From Collinsella sp. (lineage in GTDB: Bacteria > Actinomycetota > Coriobacteriia > Coriobacteriales > Coriobacteriaceae): a stretch of DNA of 5,967 nt. Numbering within the stretch: position 1 is the stretch's first letter; every line of letters begins with the position of its first letter. Both the position numbers and the translations under genes were made by a program. Positions 1 to 4,377 of this stretch are shown piece after piece. The DNA lies in contig JAIIWC010000076.1 in assembly GCA_022745215.1 (NCBI GenBank), positions 1-5,967 of the forward strand, given 5' to 3'. Below the pieces are notes generated by a model. That model had not been told where the DNA came from. It searched no databases and saw only the letters and a list, made by a program, of their open reading frames with translations.

Positions 1-1
1 T

Positions 2-184
2 ATCCTTTCTGCCGCCACGTCGACCAACCGCGAGGGTATTGCAACCCTGCGCTTTATGGTCGAGATCTCGGACGCGAGTGGTCTGGATCCGCTGCTGGCT
101 TCCATCAGCAGTGTCGATTCGGTCTACGACGCTCGCCGTCTTATGCCCGGCGAAGGCGGAGCTCAGCTCAAGCGCCGTGTGTAG
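2..184 (+). CDS. rel: Rel/RelA-SpoT family (p)ppGpp synthetase/hydrolase, C-terminal end (5' end outside window)
   Basis: The frame is open from the window edge to a TAG stop at 182-184 and gives 60 residues. They include the segments STNREGIATLRFMVEISD and ISSVDSVYDARRLMPGEGG. This is the pattern of the last part of the C-terminal ACT domain of long RelA/SpoT homologues: a (T/S)xxR(D/E)xIATxRF strand, then a helix with a V-x-x-VYDaxR strand. In the full enzyme this domain senses ribosome or amino-acid status and controls the N-terminal hydrolase and synthetase domains that make and degrade (p)ppGpp in the cytoplasm. Catalytic domains are outside the window, so whether this is bifunctional Rel cannot be seen. 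Gram-positive and actinobacterial genomes usually carry one bifunctional enzyme. The gene ends 88 nt before the hydrolase start, with a perfect hairpin between them. Confidence 0.85.
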   Translation: MLSAATSTNREGIATLRFMVEISDASGLDPLLASISSVDSVYDARRLMPGEGGAQLKRRV

Positions 185-217
185 GTGCGAGAGCCTCTCA
201 GCATCATAGATATTGGT

Positions 218-255
218 TACGTTCGAGGCATCGTTTGGTGCCTCGAACGTATTTT
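218..255 (+). terminator. Perfect 13-bp hairpin between rel and the MBL hydrolase; terminator or attenuator
   Basis: The arms 218-230 (TACGTTCGAGGCA) and 239-251 are exact reverse complements around an 8-nt loop, and TTTT follows at 252-255. The U run is short and broken by A and G, so termination may be leaky. The hairpin ends only 8 nt before the Shine-Dalgarno of the hydrolase, so it could also act as a 5' UTR attenuator or an mRNA stabiliser. The stem itself is certain; its role is inferred. Confidence 0.6.
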
Positions 256-272
256 AGAAGGAGGGTATGCGC

Positions 273-956
273 ATGGGCGATATGACTTTGGACCTGACAC
301 CCCGAGGTGCGGCTTCGATTGAGGCGCTCGTCAACGGCCCCATTCAGACCAACAGTTACGCCGTGATTTCGAATGACGAGTGCTTAATCGTCGATCCGGC
401 GTGGGAGGGCGAGTGTCTTGTGGAGCATATCCGCACCGCGCATCCTGAGGTGCGCGTACTCGGCTCTGTCTGCACGCACGGTCATGCCGACCATGTTGGC
501 GGGGTTGCCGGGGTTCGAGCTGTCGTTGGCGACAGCGCGCTATATGAGTTGTGCGCTAAGGACGTGACGGTACCTCGCGCAAATATCGAGGAGCAGCGCG
601 CCATGTGGGGTATCGAGACACCCGATCCGGGTGAGCCGACGCGTTTGCTTGCCGAGGGCGATACAATCGAGGTGGGCGACGTCTGCCTGCAGGTGATCGA
701 GACGCCGGGGCATACGCCGGGCGGCATCGTCCTGTTCGCCGCGACCGAGCGGGGGAACATCGCCTTTGTGGGCGACACGCTTTTCCCGGGCAGCCACGGT
801 CGTACCGATCTTTCCGGCGGTGACGAGGCGGCGATTATGCGCTCGCTCTCCAAACTTGCCAAGATGCTTCCGCCCGATACCGTTTGCTTGACGGGCCATG
901 GCGATTCGACCACGATGGCGCGCGAACTTATGCAGAACCCGTTTATGCAGATGTAG
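273..956 (+). CDS. Metallo-beta-lactamase fold hydrolase, glyoxalase II-like
   Basis: The product is a cytoplasmic metallo-hydrolase of 227 residues. The metal-binding motifs are in order and complete: HGHADH at residues 69-74 (His69, His71, Asp73, His74), His147 in ETPGHTPGG, Asp168 in FVGDTLF, and His209 in LTGHGD. The small size and the spacing match the short glyoxalase II-like group (YcbL type), which lacks the C-terminal substrate domain of true glyoxalase II. The physiological substrate is therefore unknown; a thioester such as S-lactoyl-thiol is possible. AAGGAGGG ends at 265. Starting at ATG 273 leaves 7 nt after it, whereas the upstream in-frame ATG at 267 leaves only 1, so 273 is preferred. 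It lies just downstream of rel and may be co-transcribed through the intervening hairpin. Confidence 0.85.
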   Translation: MGDMTLDLTPRGAASIEALVNGPIQTNSYAVISNDECLIVDPAWEGECLVEHIRTAHPEVRVLGSVCTHGHADHVGGVAGVRAVVGDSALYELCAKDVTVPRANIEEQRAMWGIETPDPGEPTRLLAEGDTIEVGDVCLQVIETPGHTPGGIVLFAATERGNIAFVGDTLFPGSHGRTDLSGGDEAAIMRSLSKLAKMLPPDTVCLTGHGDSTTMARELMQNPFMQM

Positions 957-1037
957 GCTCGAAGCCGTCGTCCGAACCACGAAGACCGCTCAATCGTCAA
1001 GCTATTTTCCCCAGTGGGTCGATTCTGTGGGGCAAAC

Positions 1038-1052
1038 GGTCAAAATTTGTCC
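1038..1052. promoter_or_regulatory. Imperfect palindrome upstream of fba, possible operator
   Basis: GGTCAAAATTTGTCC is nearly self-complementary (GG-CAAA and TTTG-CC arms). It lies about 50 bp upstream of the fba -10 box. A second small dyad, TTCGT (1065-1069) and ACGAA (1076-1080), lies between it and the promoter. No regulator can be named and chance is a real possibility. Confidence 0.2.
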
Positions 1053-1082
1053 AATCGGATGGTATTCGTGAACAAACGAACG

Positions 1083-1110
1083 TTTATGCTCGGGTATGTC
1101 GTGGTAAAAT
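1083..1110 (+). promoter_or_regulatory. Extended -10 promoter for fba
   Basis: TGGTAAAAT at 1102-1110 is an extended -10 element (TGn followed by TAAAAT). The best -35 candidate, TTTATG at 1083-1088 with a 16-bp spacer, is poor, as is common for extended -10 promoters. Transcription would start near 1117, giving a leader of about 34 nt. AGGAGGT (1137-1143) sits 7 nt before the ATG. Confidence 0.5.
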
Positions 1111-1150
1111 CTCAGGCGTTATCGGAGCAACCTTACAGGAGGTTTCTTTT

Positions 1151-2017
1151 ATGCTCGTCAACGCAGCAGACATGCTCAAGAAGGCCGAGGCCGGCAAGTA
1201 CGGTCTCGGTGCCTTCAACACCAACAACCTCGAGTGGACCCTGGCTATTCTCCAGGCCGCCGAGGAGGCCAAGTCTCCGCTGATCCTTCAGTGCACCGCT
1301 GGTGCCGCTAAGTGGATGGGCGGTTTCAAGGTCTGCGCCGACATGGTCAAGGCTGCCGTCGAGGCCACGGGCGTTACCGTTCCCGTCGCCCTTCACCTCG
1401 ATCACGGTTCTTACGAGGACTGCTTCAAGTGCATCGAGGCCGGCTTCACGTCCATCATGTATGACGGCTCTCACGAGGAGACCTTCCAGCTTAACCTCGA
1501 CCGCACCAAGGAGCTCGTTGAGCTTGCCCACTCCAAGGGCATGTCCATCGAGGCCGAGGTCGGCGGCATCGGCGGCACCGAGGACGGCGTGACCTCCAGC
1601 GGCGAGCTCGCTGATCCTGCTGAGTGCAAGCAGATTGCTGACCTGGGCGTCGACTTCCTCGCCTGCGGTATCGGCAACATCCACGGCGTGTACCCTGCCG
1701 ACTGGGCTGGCCTTTCCTTCGAGCGCCTGGGCGAGATTAAGGCTCAGACCGGCGACCTGCCCCTCGTCCTGCACGGTGGCACCGGCATCCCCGAGGATCA
1801 GATCAAGAAGGCCATCTCCCTGGGTATCTCCAAGATCAACGTCAACACCGACCTGCAGCTCGTCTTCGCCAAGGGCGTCCGCGAGTACATCGAGGCTGGC
1901 AAGGATCAGCAGGGCAAGGGCTTTGACCCCCGCAAGCTCCTCAAGCCTGGTCGCGACAACATCGTTGCCCGCACCAAGGAGCTCATGGAGGAGTTTGGCT
2001 CCGTCAACAAGGCGTAA
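1151..2017 (+). CDS. fba: Class II (zinc-dependent) fructose-1,6-bisphosphate aldolase
   Basis: This glycolytic enzyme reversibly cleaves fructose-1,6-bisphosphate into dihydroxyacetone phosphate and glyceraldehyde-3-phosphate in the cytoplasm. The 288-residue length fits class II aldolases (about 285 in Bacillus FbaA). Visible motifs are LHLDHG at 81-86 (catalytic Asp84, zinc ligand His85), IEAEVGGIGG at 133-142, GIGNIHGVY with zinc ligand His178, LVLHGGTGIP with His208, and KINVNTDLQ at 228-236, typical of the phosphate-binding region. Related tagatose-bisphosphate or ketose-bisphosphate aldolases share this fold, but the overall match favours FBA. The frame is open upstream to 884, but ATG 1151 has a strong AGGAGGT at ideal spacing and begins the conserved N-terminus (MLVNAADMLKKA). 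Codons are strongly biased to C-ending forms, as expected for a highly expressed gene. It has its own promoter and a large foldback terminator, so it looks monocistronic. Confidence 0.95.
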   Translation: MLVNAADMLKKAEAGKYGLGAFNTNNLEWTLAILQAAEEAKSPLILQCTAGAAKWMGGFKVCADMVKAAVEATGVTVPVALHLDHGSYEDCFKCIEAGFTSIMYDGSHEETFQLNLDRTKELVELAHSKGMSIEAEVGGIGGTEDGVTSSGELADPAECKQIADLGVDFLACGIGNIHGVYPADWAGLSFERLGEIKAQTGDLPLVLHGGTGIPEDQIKKAISLGISKINVNTDLQLVFAKGVREYIEAGKDQQGKGFDPRKLLKPGRDNIVARTKELMEEFGSVNKA

Positions 2018-2038
2018 GTAGCGGTTTAACTTCCCGCC

Positions 2039-2136
2039 GGAGGCCCCGTTCACCCTACGCTTTTCCCTTGCGCTCACCTGGCTTTGCCAGAAGTCGCGCA
2101 ATGGGAAAAGCTCCGGGCGAACGGGGCCTCCTTTGT
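2039..2136 (+). terminator. Large nested foldback terminator after fba
   Basis: The outer arms are a perfect 13-bp inverted repeat, GGAGGCCCCGTTC at 2039-2051 with its complement at 2119-2131, followed by TTTGTT. Inside it, GCTTTTCCC-TTGCGC (2059-2073) pairs with 2096-2111 with a single bulged T at 2102. The tip is CTGGC-TTT-GCCAG (2078-2090). The whole 93 nt can fold into one long hairpin, far longer than a usual intrinsic terminator. A terminating role for fba is inferred from position and the T-rich 3' side. Confidence 0.7.
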
Positions 2137-2172
2137 TAACTCGCTATAGGGTTACGAGGCTGAATATAAATT
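2078..2172 (+). repeat. Tandem repeat copy 1 (distal half of the fba terminator)
   Basis: This is the first of two tandem, diverged units of about 100 bp. Shared blocks include GCCAGAAGTCGCGC (2086), AGCTCCGGG (2109), ACGGGGC (2121) and AGGGTTACG (2148), all in the same order in copy 2 at offsets of 98-100 bp. Confidence 0.7.
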
Positions 2173-2177
2173 AGCTT

Positions 2178-2275
2178 CTGGCTTCGCCAGAAGTCGCGCC
2201 GAGGAAACAGCTCCGGGGGACGGGGCTTCCTTCGTTTTCCGCCGCAGGGTTACGGGGCTGAGATAATTAAATAGA
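2178..2275 (+). repeat. Tandem repeat copy 2, degenerate terminator-like unit
   Basis: The blocks of copy 1 recur at 2186, 2209, 2220 and 2246. Just overlapping its start is a perfect small hairpin, CTTCTGGC-TTC-GCCAGAAG (2175-2193). Copy 2 contains the right arm (ACGGGGCTTCC, 2220-2230, followed by TTCGTTTT) but no nearby left arm. The only partner is the left arm of copy 1 at 2039-2049, with which it pairs through one G-U wobble. The unit contains no ORF of note. Confidence 0.65.
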
Positions 2276-2305
2276 TACCGTTTAGCGGTGTTGGGGGCTC
2301 CTTGG

Positions 2306-2334
2306 TTGGGGCTTTGTTTTTATCTCGGTACAAT
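2306..2334 (+). promoter_or_regulatory. Promoter of the transglutaminase-like gene
   Basis: TTGGGG (2306-2311) and TACAAT (2329-2334) are separated by 17 bp, a good sigma-70-type arrangement. The predicted start near 2341 gives a leader of about 27 nt to ATG 2368. It rules against translation from the in-frame TTG at 2302, which lies upstream of this promoter. Confidence 0.6.
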
Positions 2335-2367
2335 GGGTTAAGTTTGTCGTTCGGTGTGGGAGTGGTT

Positions 2368-3801
2368 ATGGCTGTTGTTGATGTGTTGCCTTCGGACGGG
2401 AAGGTTGTTGTCGAGGGGCCTGTTGGCTGCTCTGTTGATGTTTGTTGTGATGACTTTCGTCATCTCGATATTGGATTGCCGCCCGAGATTCTTCGCCTCA
2501 AGGATGTTGGGTATCTGAAGCAGGCTGTTGAAGCTTGTGATCGGCTCTTGGAGCAGAATCCTGAGCCTTCACTGGCTGCTTGTGTTCGTGCTGAGCGGTA
2601 TCGCATGCTCGAGACGCCGCTTCACTTTTCGGTGTCGCGCGATCAGGCTATCGCAATGATTCGCGAGGAGTGGCCTGAGTTTACCGAGGAGCAGTTTGAC
2701 AATCTGATCGACCGTAAGCGTATTGACTGGCGCTTTATCGATGGCGAGCTGTTTGTTCTCGATAACTTCCTCGATTCACTTCGCGTGTATCCCAAGGAGG
2801 TTCCGGGCTTGCGTCCCGATCCTACGGACGGCATAGCGCTGCGCAACCAGATGCTCAAGGAGATGGAGTCGCAAAACGGGTTGACTCGCGTCATCACGCT
2901 TAAGGCGTCCGTATCTGTCCCTGGGGCTTTGGAGGGGGAGACCGTTCGCGCGTGGCTTCCCGTTGCCACCGCCTGCCGTCAGCAGTCTCAAGTTGAGATT
3001 CTCGATATGACTCCGGAGGGTGCCGTTGCTCCTGAAGACGTCTCGGCTCGTACTGCCTCGTGGGCATCTTCGACTGAGCGTTCGTTCTCGGTGACCTATC
3101 GCTATCGCATCGATGCCGCCTATTGCAATGTCTACGGGGGTGCGCTTCCGTCGCATCCGTGCATGGACACGCCGTTGCCCGAGGACACTTCCGAGGACCG
3201 TCCGCACATTGCGTTTACGCCGTACCTGCAGCAGATGACGGCCCGTGTTATTGACGGGCTCGAGGGCCCGCTCGATCGTGCCCGTGCTATCTACGATTAC
3301 CTGACGCAGCATATCGACTATCGCTATCAGCCGCCATATCTGCTTTTGGGCTCTATTGCCGATGACTGCGCGCATTCGCTCCGCGGCGATTGCGGCGTTA
3401 TGGCGCTTACGTTTATCACCATGTGTCGCATTGCCGGTGTGCCTGCCCGTTGGCAGAGTGGCCTGTATGTTGCACCGGATTCGGTGGGGCCGCACGATTG
3501 GGCAGAGTTCTATACGCCGCAGACCGGTTGGCTCAACGCCGACGTATCGTTTGGCTCCTCGGCGCGCAGGATGGGGGAGGAGTGGCGTCGTCGTCACTAC
3601 TTTGGCAACCTCGATCCATGGCGCATGGTGGCAAACAATCGGTTCCAGGCCGAGTTTGAGCCGGCTTTCGACGGCATGCGCGAGGACCCCTACGACAATC
3701 AGATGGGCGAGGCCTCAGTCGACGGTCGCGGATGCCGTCAGCGTGAGATGCTCCGTACGGTCGAACTCGTCGAAATGCTCGAAGTTCCATTTTCGGACTA
3801 A
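2368..3801 (+). CDS. Transglutaminase-like (papain-fold) domain protein
   Basis: The product has 477 residues. The C-terminal part carries a transglutaminase-like core with the complete Cys-His-Asp triad: Cys342 in RGDCGVMALTFITMCRIAGVPARW-type context, His376 in GPHDWAEFY, and Asp392 in GWLNADVSFG. Bacterial members of this superfamily are mostly thiol proteases or peptide-processing enzymes, and the substrate here is unknown. Residues 180-255 look like a beta-rich domain (WLPVA, FSVTYRYRI) as often precedes the core in such proteins. Residues 1-175 are not recognised; they contain acidic helical stretches. No signal peptide or membrane segment is visible, so it is probably cytoplasmic. ATG 2368 is chosen because it lies just downstream of a good promoter and has a modest GGGAG 5 nt before it. 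The 5' part uses many T-ending and TTG codons, unlike the aldolase, suggesting low expression. Confidence 0.8.
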   Translation: MAVVDVLPSDGKVVVEGPVGCSVDVCCDDFRHLDIGLPPEILRLKDVGYLKQAVEACDRLLEQNPEPSLAACVRAERYRMLETPLHFSVSRDQAIAMIREEWPEFTEEQFDNLIDRKRIDWRFIDGELFVLDNFLDSLRVYPKEVPGLRPDPTDGIALRNQMLKEMESQNGLTRVITLKASVSVPGALEGETVRAWLPVATACRQQSQVEILDMTPEGAVAPEDVSARTASWASSTERSFSVTYRYRIDAAYCNVYGGALPSHPCMDTPLPEDTSEDRPHIAFTPYLQQMTARVIDGLEGPLDRARAIYDYLTQHIDYRYQPPYLLLGSIADDCAHSLRGDCGVMALTFITMCRIAGVPARWQSGLYVAPDSVGPHDWAEFYTPQTGWLNADVSFGSSARRMGEEWRRRHYFGNLDPWRMVANNRFQAEFEPAFDGMREDPYDNQMGEASVDGRGCRQREMLRTVELVEMLEVPFSD

Positions 3802-3824
3802 TCGATAGCAAGCTGTGATAAACT
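3792..3824 (+). promoter_or_regulatory. Weak candidate promoter for tRNA-Leu
   Basis: TGTGATAAACT at 3814-3824 resembles an extended -10 element (TG-T-GATAAA), about 17 nt before the tRNA. The only -35-like sequence, TTCGGA at 3792, has a poor 19-bp spacing. The -10 position is plausible because tRNA leaders are short. Confidence 0.3.
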
Positions 3825-3840
3825 AACTCACGCATTACGT

Positions 3841-3927
3841 GCCCGAGTGGCGGAATTGGCAGACGCAGTGGACTCAAAATCCACCGTTGGCAACAACGTG
3901 CGAGTTCGAGTCTCGCCTCGGGCACCA
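3841..3927 (+). tRNA. tRNA-Leu (anticodon CAA), CCA encoded
   Basis: The full cloverleaf is present. The acceptor stem is GCCCGAG paired with CTCGGGC. The D arm is GGCGGAATTGGCAGACGC. The anticodon stem is GTGGA/TCCAC with loop CTCAAAA, giving anticodon CAA at 3875-3877, which reads UUG. The long variable arm CGTTG-GCAA-CAACG marks a class II tRNA, as expected for leucine. The T arm is GCGAG-TTCGAGT-CTCGC. After discriminator A the CCA is encoded at 3925-3927. The gene lies 39 nt after the transglutaminase-like gene and is followed by its own terminator. Confidence 0.97.
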
Positions 3928-3935
3928 TACATGCA
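3905..3935 (+). repeat. 31-bp direct repeat, copy A (tRNA-Leu T arm to just past CCA)
   Basis: This copy starts in the T loop of the intact tRNA-Leu and ends 8 nt beyond its CCA. It is identical to 4090-4120, at an offset of 185 bp. Confidence 0.9.
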
Positions 3936-3947
3936 AGTGAGCGTTCG

Positions 3948-3970
3948 AGGGGGGTTGCGGCCCCCTTTTT
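3948..3970 (+). terminator. Intrinsic terminator of tRNA-Leu
   Basis: AGGGGGG (3948-3954) pairs with CCCCCTT (3961-3967) around a TTGCGG loop, with a five-T run at 3966-3970. It lies 20 nt after the tRNA CCA end. Confidence 0.85.
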
Positions 3971-4005
3971 CGTGCCGAACTCGCGTGAGCGCGCGAAGCG
4001 TTAAG

Positions 4006-4080
4006 CAAACAGGCCTGTGGCCTGTTTGTAGCGGAGCATGGCGAGGGCGCCGCGCGCCCGAAGCCCGGGGCTTCGCGAAG
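4006..4080. repeat. Cluster of GC-rich hairpins between the two tRNA 3' ends
   Basis: Three stem-loops lie in series: CAAACAGGCC-TGT-complement (4006-4028, 10 bp perfect), GGGCGC-CGC-GCGCCC (4045-4059) and CGAAGCC-CGG-GGCTTCG (4059-4075). The palindrome CTTCGCGAAG follows at 4071-4080. No protein-coding signal is seen. This is the body of the segment bounded by the 31-bp direct repeats. Confidence 0.6.
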
Positions 4081-4089
4081 CGAAGTCCC

Positions 4090-4120
4090 TTCGAGTCTCG
4101 CCTCGGGCACCATACATGCA
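4090..4120 (+). pseudogene. Truncated tRNA-Leu 3' end (31-bp direct repeat, copy B)
   Basis: This is identical to 3905-3935: T loop, 3' T-stem strand, 3' acceptor strand and CCA (4110-4112), plus 8 nt of flank. Upstream of 4090 there is no resemblance to a tRNA; the sequence that should hold the D and anticodon arms (about 4026-4089) is GC-rich hairpin DNA. It therefore cannot make a tRNA. It is either an attachment-site-like duplication left by integration at the tRNA 3' end, or a remnant of a tandem duplication. Confidence 0.8.
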
Positions 4121-4130
4121 CCTGCGCTTC

Positions 4131-4153
4131 AAGGGGGTTGCGGCCCCCTTTTT
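4131..4153 (+). terminator. Second copy of the tRNA terminator
   Basis: AAGGGGG (4131-4137) pairs with CCCCCTT (4144-4150) around the same TTGCGG loop, with a five-T run ending at 4153. The hairpin core and the CGTG after it match the first terminator exactly. It lies about 30 bp upstream of the infC promoter candidate and would insulate the operon. Confidence 0.8.
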
Positions 4154-4183
4154 CGTGTACGTAATGTGATAACGCGCTGTACG

Positions 4184-4192
4184 TGTTATTAT
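4184..4192 (+). promoter_or_regulatory. Extended -10 promoter candidate for infC-rpmI-rplT
   Basis: TGTTATTAT at 4184-4192 fits the extended -10 form (TGn then TATTAT). No good -35 is seen at 16-18 bp; TGTGAT at 4165 is weak. Transcription would begin near 4199, giving an infC leader of about 175 nt. Confidence 0.4.
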
Positions 4193-4312
4193 TCGCAAGG
4201 CGTTGTTTCCGCAATGCCCTAAAGAGGAACCCGAGGGCTCCCACCTTTTGGCGCCAATGAGCAGCTGACTGGTCATACAAATTAGATTCTCTTCCTCAAA
4301 TCGAGGATGTCT

Positions 4313-4369
4313 ATGTGTACGACCTGGTTGCTGAGAAGCGCCGGGTTATTTTTTTATGAATGGAGGTAG
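4313..4369 (+). CDS. Possible short leader ORF upstream of infC
   Basis: ATG 4313 opens an 18-residue reading frame (MCTTWLLRSAGLFFYEWR) ending at TAG 4367-4369; ATG 4307 would add two residues. GAGG at 4303-4306 is a modest ribosome binding site 6 nt before 4313. The frame covers the whole attenuator hairpin and its T run, and the stop codon overlaps the infC Shine-Dalgarno. Only length, position and this weak site support translation; no conservation can be judged here. Confidence 0.25.
   Translation: MCTTWLLRSAGLFFYEWR
4321..4355 (+). terminator. Terminator-like attenuator hairpin just before infC
   Basis: GACCTGG (4321-4327) pairs fully with CCGGGTT (4341-4347), including G-U pairs. An inner GCT-GAGA-AGC stem (4330-4339) closes the loop, and seven T residues follow at 4349-4355. 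It lies inside the leader rather than at an operon end, 20 nt before the infC start, so premature termination control is the natural reading. An alternative antiterminator pairing is not obvious to me. Confidence 0.55.
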
Positions 4370-4377
4370 GGAAAATA
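4362..4377 (+). promoter_or_regulatory. infC Shine-Dalgarno and AUA start codon
   Basis: GGAGGT at 4362-4367 is followed by 7 nt and then ATA at 4375-4377. The only in-frame ATG (4360) overlaps this Shine-Dalgarno and has no ribosome binding site of its own. The site therefore decides for ATA as the start. Confidence 0.7.

Larger units (their letters stand above)
4199..4374 (+). promoter_or_regulatory. infC operon 5' leader, probably regulatory
   Basis: This is a long untranslated stretch between the promoter candidate and infC. It contains short self-complementary pieces (CCCGAGGG near 4231, TTGGCGCCAA near 4247), a small stem TCCTC/GAGGA (4293-4297 with 4303-4307), and a terminator-like hairpin at its end. 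Leaders controlling infC-rpmI-rplT are known from Bacillus (L20-dependent termination) and E. coli (L20 and IF3 translational control). I cannot match this one to a named class by eye. Confidence 0.45.

Noticed and set aside
1009..1032. CCCCA/TGGGG stem after the hydrolase as a terminator
   Set aside because: Only 5 bp with a 14-nt loop and no T run after it on either strand.
884..1150. In-frame upstream extension of the aldolase to ATG 884
   Set aside because: It overlaps the hydrolase gene, precedes the fba promoter and Shine-Dalgarno, and adds residues absent from class II aldolases.
1133..2101. 322-codon open frame on the minus strand opposite fba
   Set aside because: It is a mirror of the strongly biased fba codons; its low-complexity L/G/A/D-rich product matches no family and the + strand gene is certain.
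2302..2367. TTG start at 2302 for the transglutaminase-like protein
   Set aside because: It lies upstream of the predicted promoter -10 and transcription start; ATG 2368 fits better.
2776..3597. 273-codon open frame on the minus strand opposite the transglutaminase-like gene
   Set aside because: It is Arg-rich with no recognisable motif, and it lies opposite a gene with an intact catalytic triad.
3833..4166. CATTACGT before the tRNA and ACGTAATG before infC as inverted repeats bounding an element
   Set aside because: Only 8 bp; such a match is easily due to chance.
3828..4280. Long minus-strand open frames across tRNA-Leu and its repeat
   Set aside because: They run through a certain tRNA gene, its terminators and the repeated segment; GC-rich structured DNA gives open frames by chance.
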